From the NCBI GenBank assembly GCA_012861695.1, contig JAAOOA010000463.1, positions 36,001 to 100,000 of the forward strand: a stretch of 64,000 bases of DNA. The letters are read 5' to 3'. Source of the DNA: Trematomus loennbergii. Its lineage: Eukaryota > Chordata > Actinopteri > Perciformes > Nototheniidae. Numbering within the stretch: the stretch's first letter is position 1; the number at the start of each line of letters is the position of its first letter. This document shows positions 11,594-23,001 of the stretch, one piece after another. The notes beneath the pieces are model-generated. The model saw nothing but the letters and a program-made list of their open reading frames with translations. It made no database searches and was not told the DNA's origin. A program made the translations under genes and the position numbers.

Positions 11594-12541
11594 AGTGGAC
11601 CTATCATGCTATATTTAAATGATATATTGTAGGGCCATACTATATAAGGTATATTTATACGTTTCTGTTTTCAAAATACCAAACAGATCATACATTTAGC
11701 CATGCCTCATTTCGCTCTATGTGCTGTTTGCTGTCTACGGGTCTGATTCTGCTGACCACGCCCCCCTGCAGGAGAGGGGAGACGTGCTCTGATCAGCTGC
11801 TGGGCTGTCAGAAGAGGGGGAGAAAAGAGATCTCCGTCCTCCGTGTTTTATTATATAGAGTCGTTATTCATTTGTTTTAAAGCTCAATAAATAACAAAGA
11901 AGACCTTTGACCGGCACTTTTCTAATTTTGTGTGGAAGATTTAAACTTTAACGGACATCTTGACCGGCGAAACAAACTGAAACTGAAACTCTGCCGCACG
12001 GTCCCCTCGTTCCTTGGAAGAGGCGGAGAGGTGGGTGTTTGTCATCTGCTGGTGGACTAACCGGAGAGAATTACAGTGCTTGCCTCGACGGGGAGGGATT
12101 GCATTGCAGCGGGAGCAAACGCTTGCCTCGGGGAGGGAGAAAAAAAGCCACAGCGGAGAATAAACAGAAGGGTAACCATGGTAACTATGGGCGGGAAGTC
12201 TTCTTCGCTGCTTTTGTGGCAGACTACAGCGCCACTTACAGGCCTGGCATATGTACTACAGCGTCTCCAGCGCTTTCGAACGGCAATGGCCGTGGCTGTC
12301 TCCTCCTGATTGGTGGAGTTGGCCCAATAGCCGTAGCGCCACCGTCCTGACGTCAGGACAGTGTTCAAATCTGGATCAGTTTTTATCAGATCCGTTGCAG
12401 CCCCTTTTTTTTAGAGATTTGGGTAGGAGGAAAATAGAGAGGGTTGTGTTTTCTGACACTTGGTGAGTTCCCTGGAACACCGGGGACACATATTCATGTA
12501 TAAAAGACGTACAAAAGTGCATTTTGCATGATAGGTCCCCT
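11594..12541. mobile_element. TTAA-flanked non-autonomous element, GGACCTATCATGC family
   Basis: TTAA at 11590-11593 and 12542-12545. Left end AGTGGACCTATCATGC; right end reads AGGGGACCTATCATGC on the opposite strand, one mismatch in 16. The right-hand 80 bp match the left part of 51069-52310 in reverse. Short frames inside (12039-12466) look non-coding. It sits immediately upstream of the polypurine tract of the candidate LTR. Confidence 0.85.
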
Positions 12542-12553
12542 TTAAAGGGTATG

Positions 12554-12563
12554 AAAGGAGGGA
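12554..12563 (+). promoter_or_regulatory. Polypurine tract of the provirus
   Basis: AAAGGAGGGA, one base before TGTTAG at 12565. Retroviruses prime plus-strand DNA at such a purine run immediately upstream of the 3' LTR, so position and composition both fit. Confidence 0.6.
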
Positions 12564-12564
12564 T

Positions 12565-15469
12565 TGTTAGAAATGAAAATCAATGTTGATATGGCCTAAT
12601 TTGAATGAAATACACTGTATTTAATTTAAATCTGTTTTATTCTAAAAACCGGAGATTCACACGTGACTTCCGGTTTTCCGCTGGTGAATTTCGTCATTTC
12701 CGGTTAGCATTAGCATGTGGCGAAATGCTACGTTTTCAAACCGTGAATTGAAGGTGAAATAACGTGATGTCGTACACTAAACACCCTTGGTTTAACACTC
12801 ATTTATTGACGCTGGAATGAGGTTTATTAGGGAATGTTTAAATGACCACAGACATCAGAGTGATGTAATTCAGCAGCAGAAACCGACAGGATTTGCATTG
12901 GACACGCCCCCTTCGACACCGGCCAATAGGAGAAGACTACAGTTGTTACCCAGGAGCCAGAGCCGTATAATAGAAGAGTTACGACATCTCCGTTCACTCC
13001 AATGGACCAGTTTTTTTACAGCAATGGCGGATCGTGGAGCCGTCAATAGTTCCCCGGAAGTTAGCTTGCCGCTGACTTCCGGGGAATTTTTGCGACCAGC
13101 AACACAGTAGAGTTGCAGCATAATAGACCGTTCGTGATGGACTTTTAAAGGTAAGAAGACGTTTAAAGATTTATATTGCAGATATTATCAGCACATCTGA
13201 GTCAAATGAACATGTGTATTAAAGGATGTTAGTGGATTATCCCTAAATCTACTGATTTAGGGAACGTTTACAGATAACAGATTAGGCTAGGATACCGGAT
13301 AAAGTTAGCAACACACGTTAACCATGAACCATTCATCCGTTCTCCAAATGTTATTTCATCTAACGTTGTGGAATTAGAGAAAAAGGGCTTCTAAACGTGA
13401 TTTTTTTGTGGGGTGGAGGAATATAATATTAGTTAAATATAACATTGGGGCACGTGTGATTGTAATGAGTGGAGGTGGAGAAATTACGATCAACATTTTG
13501 GAGTAGACCTACAAACTAGTATAATAAAGTTAACGTTACACAATAATAAGGAAGAGAGCTATTTGTGTGATACATCGCTATTGATATGAATTTAGAGTGC
13601 ATATTTGAGACTTCCAAACAGTAACAAAAACGTAAGTTATGGGTGAGTGTTTTTAGTGTATTCTGTTGATTATTACCTGTCTGTATTATGTTGCAGCTCA
13701 GCTGATTTTGAAATGATGGCAAAGTGAGAGTGAAAACACAAGGTACATTTAATACTACTGTTGTATATAAGTAAGCATACTAAACATGTATTCTATCACT
13801 GTAGTATATAAGTAATCTTGTTAGTGTATATTAGTAACCTACTGTATGGCAGGTGGAGGGGCAGTGATGTTACAGGTGGAGGACTTACTGGACATGTATA
13901 CACTCATTACATACTGTACGTAAAATACGACCAAGAATGTGAGACAACTTTATACAAATTCATATCACATCCATTACTGATGCCATTTGTCATACTTTGT
14001 TAAACTCACAAATAATAAAGTTCCATAACTTCAGTTGGAAACAAAGACCACACCTAATCTCCCCAAGGCAATTTCCCATCCAATAGGTGTGCTATATAGG
14101 TGTGTATAACCCTTTCTCCTGTCTGTTCCTCCCTCTTTCAGCACAAGAACCAGAGGGGGATTCAATAGAGCCTGAATACCTGCACTGAGACCCTCACCCT
14201 GCACCCTGAGTCTCAACTCTCAGAGTTTTTCAAGCCTTTCCCTGTTATTTGTATTAAACCAAACATTAAGCTTCCCAATGGTGTGGTCTTCGTTTTGTGG
14301 AAAAAGTGCAAATGCAGTGTTTGAATATGATTACCTCACATATTTTGTTGCGGCTGTCTGTTTTGATTGTTAAATTGCTCCTGCTGACTTGAGCTAGCCA
14401 TTTTCCCTCCTCTCTGTGTCAGTGGGGAAGCCGTACATTCTGATTCTTACTCCTTTCTCTGAGCGATTGGAGCATCCCCAGGCAGCACAGCAAACCATGG
14501 TGGAGACGATATGCCAGGACAACACGGAGGAAAAGGCACAGACAAACTGCATGACATGCTATTCAATGTTTATTGAATTCCATGTATTTACAATGGATGT
14601 TCCTAAAACAACACTTTTAACGTCATAATCGTGTTGCTGCTAGTCCATTGATAGTCACCTGTTGGTCTCCTGTCCTTTCTGAAAGTCATAAAGATGACAT
14701 TAGTCATTTAGATTACTTATGTCCTCAAGTACCATGGGATTACTGAAACCACCATGAATTAAAAAAATTGTAGAAATTAATCTAATTAAATTTTGAAGCA
14801 TTCCTTGCCATCCCCTCCCTCTAAATATATCAATAAACATTAGGAAGTGATGCTCCTGACTACCATACCTGTTTAAGAAGATAATATTTGTTTTAAATAA
14901 TTCAAAGCAATACACAACAGCAACAGGCTCTTTAACCAAGGCAACAGCCTAACATGTATGTTAACAAGTAAACTAGCTGTTCACACTATTCCTAATATTA
15001 TCCATAAATATTAGCAGATTCTATTTATTTTTTAAAACATATTGATGTAAATACATACACATATCGGTATGTTGTATAAATATTGCAAATCAAGACCTTT
15101 ATTCACTACTTATTACCAAAAATCGTAGTTCTATCTCCGGTAATCATGCATTCATATGTCCCGCCACGAACTTCCGGGGAACTATTGACTCTCCCTGAAC
15201 CACGTGACGATCAAGCATTTTGGACTTCCGCTGTCAGAACTCTCTCTATATGGCGCTGCCAGGAGCCACAAGAATGATCTGTCTCTTTCCTTGCCCCCAG
15301 CTGACCCAGCGCGGACGGGACCTAACAGCTGGCAGGGGGGAGCCACCAACTTGCACATTTCATTTTTTAAACCACCGCATCTTTTGTGTAATTAAATGCT
15401 GTTAACTTTTATAAGCTTGCCTTGACTCTTTTCAGTCTCTCCTGCTCTCGGGTTCAAGAATAACTAACA
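12565..15469 (+). mobile_element. Candidate 3' LTR, interrupted by a TIR element
   Basis: Starts TGTTAG (12565-12570) right after a polypurine tract and ends CTAACA (15464-15469), the short inverted TG...CA ends of a retroviral LTR. Near the right end are a TATA-like CTATATGG (about 15246), an AATTAAA about 145 bp downstream and a T/C-rich U5-like end. At 2905 bp it is too long for this class, but 13042-15189 is bounded by exact 21-bp inverted repeats; without it about 757 bp remain, a normal size. The matching 5' LTR is not in the window. Confidence 0.55.
13042..15189. mobile_element. Candidate nested element with 21-bp inverted ends
   Basis: The 21 bases at 13042-13062 and 15169-15189 are exact reverse complements, starting GTCAATAGTTCCCC. 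There is no convincing target duplication and no coding frame. A second half-copy of the CTTCCGGGGAA end at 13075-13085 makes a local palindrome with 13049-13060. The stretch near 14030-14300 has its own TATA-like and R/U5-like look. Element class unknown. Confidence 0.45.
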
Positions 15470-15479
15470 GTAGACATGT

Positions 15480-16260
15480 GGATATTATCCGGCTGAACAA
15501 AACGTGATCCGTCTCTTAAATGTGTGTCAACCACAGACCTTATTTCGAGCTATTTTCCAAAATCCTATGGAGAAATTGCATTGCGTTTTTGACGAAGGAA
15601 CCGGAAGGAGTTTACTTCCGGGTTTTAGGACGCGTCACTGCGGTTCTCTATGGACACCAGGATTAACCTAGACTAAAATAAGGAACATTAATAGTGTGAT
15701 AGAGGCACAGATATAAGATCAATAATACACTTTATTTTAGGGCACCTTTCAAAACATTCAATGTCACCTTAAAATAAAATAAAAAAATATATGAGTGGCA
15801 TTACAATAGGATGTGTTGAGTAGGAAACCACAGAGGAAAATTACATTCAAAGGAGCAACTAAAGCGAGTGAAGCCAGTTTGAACAAATTATCTTTTAGGC
15901 TTGATTGAAAATAACAGTGTCTGACATTATCATAGTTATATCATTAGCCTACTGTCATATCATTGCTTACTATTCGTGGTTATCAAGTATCAGACACTTA
16001 AACTACAGAGAAGGTTTTAAGAAATAGGACTATACTGACAAATGACATCTTATCCTTTCATTGTCTGTTCTGTAGGAAGGAGGAACATAACAGAGTGGAT
16101 GGACTACACTTAAAAACGGAAGTTTGTTCCAATACGAAGATTGTGACAGATCTGAAAAGTGCCCTTAAAACGAGCCTCCTCACAATTGTATGCACATTAT
16201 TTATTCAGCCGTTTGCTGTTTTATCTGATGGGAAAGATATCATTCAAAAGAGAGAAAGTA
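15480..16260. other. Sequence between the provirus and the rerg promoter
   Basis: No gene. The part at about 15500-15660, with an ACTTCCGG-rich end, looks like interspersed repeat sequence. About 15715-15790 recalls a LINE/SINE tail in reverse. I see no target duplication next to 15469. Confidence 0.3.
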
Positions 16261-16269
16261 AATAGTGTC

Positions 16270-16700
16270 TTTCGTTTTTCCGCTTAGAAAACTAGGCGAA
16301 CGCGCAATAAACGAGATGACGTCACCTTTGCGCGTCCCCGCGAACAGGGCTTCAATCTACGACAAGCCTTCAACCTACGGCACAAGACCGGGACTCCAGC
16401 AGCTCCGCTCCGTATTATTCCCTCTGACCCTCCGTTTCTGATTCATTCATCCCGCGGAGAGCTGCAGCTCGGAACTGTCAGACATCCATACCTCTGCCCC
16501 CCCAGCTGGAGACCTTCTACCTCCCTCCATACAGTGGTGTGCTGTACCTCGACAGGTCAGACGCATCGGTTTTAATCAGCGGACTTGACAACTTTTTCTA
16601 TCTTCTCTTCTGCATCCTTCTCTTCCTTCCCGGGAGGCTGCTCTGCTCAGCGGGCTGAGGTGAGTCTTCTGCCGGGTCTCAGGGACCGCTGCAGCGCTGC
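16270..16700 (+). promoter_or_regulatory. rerg: CpG-rich promoter and probable non-coding exon 1 of rerg
   Basis: A GC- and CpG-rich island in AT-rich surroundings, about 8.7 kb upstream of the first coding exon and on the same strand. It contains TGACGTCA at 16317-16324, pyrimidine-rich 5'-UTR-like sequence, and a strong donor context GAG/GTGAGTC with GT at 16660-16661. A weaker alternative donor (CAG/GTCAGA) lies near 16552. No TATA box is evident. Assignment to rerg rests on position, strand and the donor. A lineage-specific start site closer to exon 25453 cannot be excluded. Confidence 0.5.
16317..16324. promoter_or_regulatory. Perfect cAMP response element (CRE)
   Basis: The 8-bp palindrome TGACGTCA is the consensus CREB/ATF site. 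It sits in the CpG-rich block just upstream of the probable first exon, where functional CREs usually occur. Occupancy is not shown by sequence. Confidence 0.5.
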
Positions 16701-16878
16701 TGCCCAGAGGTGTGGAGGATCCACCTGTGCTCAGACGGAGCTTTATTAGACACACAATAACACCTTTTAGTATCCGTATGTTCTCTCATGAGTTAAATCC
16801 ATATTTCTGATATCTGACGGACACGGGTCATGTTTTGGTGTTCTGTGAATTTAGATATAGGCTACATAAGTATGATTT

Positions 16879-17200
16879 ATGTTTAAATATAGATACTTTA
16901 TTCATCCCAATTTGGGAAATTATTTTGTCAAAGCAGCAGTGTTTTCAAGCATTGGACATGACATGAGTTACAACATTAACGGCAAATATATTCAAATTCA
17001 CAATAGAAAGGACATATATCACTATTATCTAAATAATACACAATATAAAGAGAATACTCATAACATTTGAATACTCTATTAATTTCATACAATTTCACTA
17101 GGCAACAGACACATCTATAAATATACTACAGAGAACATGTATACATTGGATCATATTTACAACACAATTGTGCAAAGTAGCTGTTGTGCAAGTTGTTGTG
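16879..17200 (-). repeat. LINE 3'-end-like fragment
   Basis: Begins GATACTTTATTCATCCCAAT then AT-rich sequence. This 'agata ctttattgatccc' pattern is typical of reversed 3' tails of fish LINEs. No coding part and no target duplication seen. Confidence 0.4.
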
Positions 17201-18429
17201 GGAAATGTGTTGCATATGTCTGCAGTCATCCTGTCCTTCGGAGAGGAGCTGCTGTTTAATAGTTGTTCTCTGTTTAATTGTTCATGAAATTGCAGTTCGT
17301 CTTACTTTGCTGCTTGAGTTCGAGTAGCCTCTGTAATTGTCATTCATGAGCAGCTCTCAGTGTTGCATAATAGCCCACATCCACTCCTGCAGGCCGGGGT
17401 CCGGGGGGCTGCCAGCAGAAATGAGGCTAGACAGGAAAACAGAATCTTACACTTACAGCTCCTCAAAGCTGCCATGCAGATATCAAGATAAAGAGTGTCT
17501 ACATTGTTCCCAATAAAGGGAATGCTACAGTAATGCAATACATTTACTCAGGTACTTACTTAATGCTAATAAATACTTCAACTCCTCTTATTAGTTACTT
17601 TGAAAACTAAGAATATATAGGATTTTCTTAAAAAGATGATGCTATTTGAACATTGGTAAAGCTAATTACAATAATGGTAATACAATTATATAAATTGTAC
17701 AGTTGTCGATGTGGAAGGGGCCTTTCTGGATAATAATGCATTTTACTTTGAATAATTTAGAGACCCCTTCATGTTTTGGATGCTAGCACTATGCAGCACT
17801 TTGGTATGAGTAAGCACTTCTTCTTTAAATTAAAAACATTTTCCTGTGACTTTTTCTGGTATTTTTGCGTAAGGAAAGGACTTACAAACGTATTGTTATC
17901 TGTTGACTGACTGAATATAGTTAGTTTTCTTTTCTCCGACAGCAGAGAAAGACTTAAATCTACTCAGAAAGGAGTACTTGTGATGAAACAAGGCCAAACT
18001 GGTCCAAGGTCAGGGTGAGGGTCCACTGACAGAGCCCTGTCCCTCAGATGAAAACACTGTCCCCCCTGTTTGCCTGGGGAAGCAGTGTTCATGTATTCAG
18101 ATTACAGGCGTGTGGTTTGCAGGCTTTCTATAGCCTCGGTGCAGCAGGTCTCCTCCCATGGTTTGGAGTTCAGAGGTCTGTAATCTTCCCAACCACAGCA
18201 CAACCACCCAGATTCATTTCTCAGGGAAAAATTGACACAAAACCCAGCTGGCAAAAAAACATACATGTGCCCAGTTTGACAGTTTGGATGGGATCCTTGT
18301 AGAGCAAAGGTCCAGAAAACTAACATTACTGCCTCATCTTTTATGCCTCCACCATCAGTGAAGCTGCACTTAACATCCATGTTCCTTCAAAATCACTTCA
18401 TCCTTTTATCCTATTAGACATTTATTTGT
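17201..18429. other. rerg intron 1 sequence, no gene seen
   Basis: Only short spurious frames; nothing family-like on either strand. Confidence 0.4.
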
Positions 18430-18600
18430 AATTGTCATAATTAGCACATGACTTATTGGGCACTTTGTGAGGACACAGTGACCTTTGACCTCCAATTTCT
18501 AATCAGTTCATCCTGGAGTCCAAGTTAATGTTTGTGCCAGATGTAACACAATTCCCTTCAACTCTATCTGGAGGGAACACAGGGATTTTATCCTTTGCAG
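18430..18600 (+). repeat. Interspersed fish repeat fragment carrying TGACCTTTGACCT
   Basis: The stretch with the DR1 motif followed by a 'CAGTTCATCCTGGAGTCCAA'-type sequence resembles a very common teleost interspersed repeat, recognised from memory only. No ends or target duplications are visible. Confidence 0.4.
18479..18491 (-). promoter_or_regulatory. Perfect DR1 nuclear-receptor motif in a repeat
   Basis: TGACCTTTGACCT is the reverse complement of AGGTCAAAGGTCA, the consensus DR1 element for HNF4, COUP-TF and PPAR/RXR dimers. It lies in an interspersed-repeat fragment in intron 1 of rerg. It is not the inverted arrangement expected for a classic estrogen response element. Confidence 0.4.
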
Positions 18601-19218
18601 ACCATTTACATGCACTAAAACATATAGAACACTACAGGCAAGGGAAAAGCACAAAAAGCTGAATATAATAATTTAATAACTATTTCTAATTTGTGTTCAT
18701 TGTATTTTTTTAGTATTTGTTTTGATTCTGTCACTGTGATTACTTGTGTAAGTATACTGTAGTACATACATTGTTTTGTAGAGCACACTGACTGGTTGTG
18801 TGCAGTAGTCTGATACAGAGACAACTATAACTAGAGAATGCAATTCCTGAAGAAATTGCTAGTGGGAATGCTTTATGCTGAAAAGCTGACGCTAAACTGC
18901 TATGCTGAAATGTAATGTGTAAGAAGAAAGTGAAGAATTTAGATTGAAATGATACATGAACACTGGGGGCTTGAATGTGTGATGAGTGAAGAAAAGAAAG
19001 TAAAAAGGCTTGGAAAAGCAGCAGAATATTTCAACTGCAAACTTTTGAACTAACTTGATGGTGAATGATCTGTCGCCATGGCAACGGCATTTGATGACAC
19101 CCCATAATACACTTAGATGCGTTGATGGCTGCATCGTTACCAAACCTGTGAAGTTTTGGGCCGTTTGGAGCATTTTCACTGAAGTTATGAGAAAACAGTG
19201 TTTCATGGCGAGCATTGT

Positions 19219-19232
19219 GTTGCCATGGCAAC
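19219..19232. promoter_or_regulatory. Perfect palindromic X-box (RFX-type site)
   Basis: GTTGCCATGGCAAC is the full palindromic form bound by RFX-family factors. Near-perfect GTCGCCATGGCAAC versions lie in neighbouring subunits (about 19073 and 19369). Binding is not shown. Confidence 0.45.
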
Positions 19233-19601
19233 GGCATTTGAAGAAACCCCATAATTGACGTAGAGCTGTTGAGGGCTGGACCGGTGATATACAAGCGAAG
19301 TTTGGGGGACGATCGGACGGTGTCCATTGGACTTACAGCGACATCGTGCTTCATGGCGAGTGGTCTGTCGCCATGGCAACGGCATTTGATGACACCCCAT
19401 AATACGCTTAGATGCGTTGATGGCTGCATCGTTACCAAACCTGTCAATGTGACATCATCGTGTTCCATGACACAGGTGTTTATATTTGAGCTAACGACGA
19501 CAGCTGTGTGTCACCAATAATGTATAAAATAGGTGGAACATGTTGAAGTCAGTATGAAGTCTCCATCAGACAGAAAAGAATAGGCTCAGACAGTCTGTTA
19601 A

Positions 19602-20452
19602 AGGTCCCATGTCATGCTTTTCCGGTTATTACCCGTCCCCTTGTGTGTTATGAAGGTTTTTATGCATGTAAACGGTCTGCAGAGTCAAAAACCCTCAAAG
19701 TACACCCTGTAGGGAGTAAAACTCTAATACAGAAAAGACCTCCCCAAAACGCCTCGTTGGAGATTTCTCATGTTCTTCCTGGGCATCGTGACGTCTGGAT
19801 ACCCAGTAGCCACGCCCAGAGCTATGACGTGATACGGTCATGCGGTACCCGGAACCAAATGGACCAATCCGTGGAGCCGTTACATTACGTCCGCGGAGCC
19901 GTTACGTTAAGCCCCCACTGATTGGTCCAAATTGACCAATCCACGGACTTCCTCACACACATACACTCAGTGCAGGCAGCTCTGCTGATTTCTCCTCCCT
20001 GGCTGCAGGCTGATAACAGACAGTTGAGATCGCGGCGAAATTCTCTCTGCAGACCCATTCTCACAGCGTTTATAAACCTTTTTCTTACTCAATATCAAGC
20101 CACACTTATTGTTTTTACTTCGGCTGTGACTTTGTGTGTGCTCAGGATGAGTTTGGCTGTGTTTCGCTATGTATCCTAAACAAGGAAACAACACCTCCAC
20201 GGAGCTCAGCGTGATTCACAACGTCCCGACCAATCAGAGCACACTGTGCTCACAGGGAGGGTGGGGGCTGGAGCTATTGGAGCTACAACGAGCCGTTAAA
20301 GGCAGAGAGTGAAATTCAGTGAATACACGTAGTTTACAGAGATGCTGTATGAGAAACCAATGTGAGTTTGGAAAATTGCACAATATAAATCTATTCTAGT
20401 AGACCTCAACAATTGAATTATGATCAGTGGAAATGGCCATGACATGGGACCT
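19602..20452. mobile_element. TTAA-flanked element, GGTCCCATGTCATG family
   Basis: TTAA at 19598-19601 and 20453-20456. Ends AGGTCCCATGTCATG and CATGACATGGGACCT are exact inverted repeats of 15 bp. No transposase frame, so it is non-autonomous. It is inserted in family R copy 2; copy 3 has no such insertion. Confidence 0.88.
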
Positions 20453-21212
20453 TTAAACTCCAGTGACCACGGCGTTAGCTCAAACACGAACACCTGTGTG
20501 TTATGACATCATCGTGTTCCATGACACAGGTGTTTATATTTGAGCTAACGAGGTGTCCAGAGATCAAAGGTTTCCATTGTTCTGAATGAGAGATAAACCT
20601 CTTACATGTGAACGTTTTGTCAAAGAACCGTAACAGATATCTGTGAAATTTCAAAACGTGAAGCATGTCAAGGAAGTTGAGTATCTGAAGTGTAATCTTT
20701 GTGTACTTTCGGGTTAATAATGTGGCCTTTTTGGCAGATTAACTAAAGGTGTGCGGCTGCTACCGTGAGGAAATATCAGCCTGAAATTACAATGGGTTTT
20801 AATGGAGGCATGTTGAAAGTCTTTGTCACTTCATGCCCTCCAGAGGCATTTTGTTTAATTATTTTTTGCTTAATTATTTGTCATTTTTAAAGCTACGAGA
20901 TATTTTCCTATGTTTGTCATGAAAAAATGTTGTCTCAGGAATGTAGGGTTTGGGAATTATGGCAATTTAAAAAAATATATGAAGGCAAATTTCAAACTGT
21001 CCTCCACTCTAAGTTTCTGCGATGTGGAATGTGGAGAAGAAGAGGGCCAAAATAACAGGCGGAAAAATAATAATAATTTTGTGCGTAGAAGAACAGATAG
21101 TTGGAATGCTGTTAACAGCATTCCCACTAAATGATGCATCACTGTGTCGAGCTGCATCCTCACTGAAGCTGTTTATCCTGAGACTTCATTACTCCACTGC
21201 GTTGTGTGAGTG

Positions 21213-21414
<202 letters not shown>

Positions 21415-21419
21415 GTGGA

Positions 21420-22920
21420 GTGGGTGGCTAAATGAGAAGAAGAATGACCGTGACGATGCTGATGTGTGTCTTTCCCTACTCTCCTGCTGGTGTTTCCCAG
21501 CTGCTCTGTGGGAGAGAGAGTGTGTGTGTGTGTGTTTGTATTTACAATAATATGTGATATAAGTCTGTTGTTATAGACGAGAGCTGTAAAGCTGTTCATG
21601 TGGGTTGCTTCTATTTCATTCATACTCTGTTTACATTATATGCATACAAGCATATTGCATCATTTCACATTCATATGCCAAATGGTTTAGACATTCCCTC
21701 CCACTTGTTCGTTTTCTATAGGGTGAGTCAACACCCTGTTGTATTGATGTTGTGGTTTACCCTTTTGGAAATCTCGCAAAAACACTGCATGGAAATCATT
21801 TTAGATTTAATATGAAACTAGATTCATGCCTAACTTGCTTCTTTGTTGTCTGCAAATAGATCTTGAGTTGTTCTGGTAATTTTTCATCAATATGAAGCTG
21901 CCATTGGTTAGTACCGTTTTAGAGCCGCAAATTGACACTTTTTTTATCATGTGTTAGAAAATAAGATACATATGACTCATGTTCTGAATGCTAAATACGA
22001 AGCAACAACTAGCAGCTGGGTATCTTATCTTAGCATTATGACGTTTGGAACCAGTTGGCTTTTGGTGTGATGATTCAGCCTCTCAAAAGTCAATATGTTT
22101 TTGGGTTCCAGTGTAGCAGACTTCCTCTACATTGCTCCGATCATAGTTCACAGTCCGATGGCAAAGGCAGATGCTAGAACAGAGTTAATAGTTGGGAGAC
22201 AAGATTCTTTCAAAAGTAAATTATTAGCAGATATATTGTCATCAGACAAGATTGCATTTTGCGCTACACAGCCACTCATTATTTGCATGCAATCAAAGCC
22301 CCCTCAAATGTGATTGGTCTACTCATGAATGGTAGAATGTAAATGGAAGATGAAAAGCTTCTCGTACCATAATCCTGTCCTGTTGCCTACAGGTACTACA
22401 TAAACATTTTAATATCTGTTTATAGAGATTATCCTGGCACTGTCAGATAACTAATCCTGCTTGGCAACACCGTGAATGACCTTGCATTGATACAGAGCCT
22501 TTCTATTCTTCCAACCACTCAAAGGGCTTTTATATTACATGCCAATACCTTCATAGAAACATCTCATCATGTCATCAAATACTTATTCACACACACACTC
22601 ACACACCAATGGCTGTGCCTTGGGGAGCAATCTGGGGTTCGGTATCTTACCAATCACATGGTATAAAGCACCTCCACATTAGCTTCGCTTTCTGACTGTG
22701 CTGTCTGTTGATAAAAAATAAAATATCTAAAGACGCTGGCTTGCTGAGAGCGAGACACTGACGGATGATCGACCTCTACCAGAGTCACACCAAGCGGCAC
22801 ACAGCCACACCATATACAGTAAGGGGCATGTGTGTGTTGCTATGAAAGGGAAAGGGTGGCTTAAACTCTCAGTGTGTGTGTACTGCAGCTGATGAGAAAG
22901 CACCACCCTGGAAGTTTGCA
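21420..22920. other. rerg intron 1 sequence, no gene seen
   Basis: Nothing recognisable apart from a short (GT)n run at about 21518-21534. Confidence 0.4.
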
Positions 22921-22923
22921 TGT

Positions 22924-22949
22924 GTCTCTCTCTCTCACACACACACACA

Positions 22950-22999
<50 letters not shown>
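22924..22999 (+). repeat. (TC)n/(CA)n compound microsatellite
   Basis: TC repeats then CA repeats with an internal (GCAC)n interruption. Frames through it are spurious. Confidence 0.95.

Positions 23000-23001
<2 letters not shown>

Larger units (their letters stand above)
18829..21135 (+). repeat. Family R repeat, copy 2 (complete, with nested TTAA element)
   Basis: The left end AACTAGAGAATGC is shared with 40592. An early hairpin GCAATTC...GAAATTGC is followed by CTAGTGGGAATGC; the right end carries AGCATTCCCACTAA, the inverted counterpart. The interior holds several 140-bp subunits, each with a CCATGGCAACGGCAT core (19068-19450), then a TTAA element (19602-20452), then the segment also seen at 1-928. 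Three same-strand copies in 64 kb suggest an active or recently amplified family. The class is unclear. Confidence 0.75.

Noticed and set aside
12039..12466. Overlapping 70-103 codon frames as a small gene
   Set aside because: They lie inside a TTAA-flanked non-autonomous element and have no conserved domain; GC-rich composition explains the open frames.
12817..13121. Promoter and exon of a second host gene, suggested by CTTCCGG motifs and a GGTAAG donor near 13149
   Set aside because: It falls inside the candidate LTR and the nested inverted-repeat element, and no coding exon follows.
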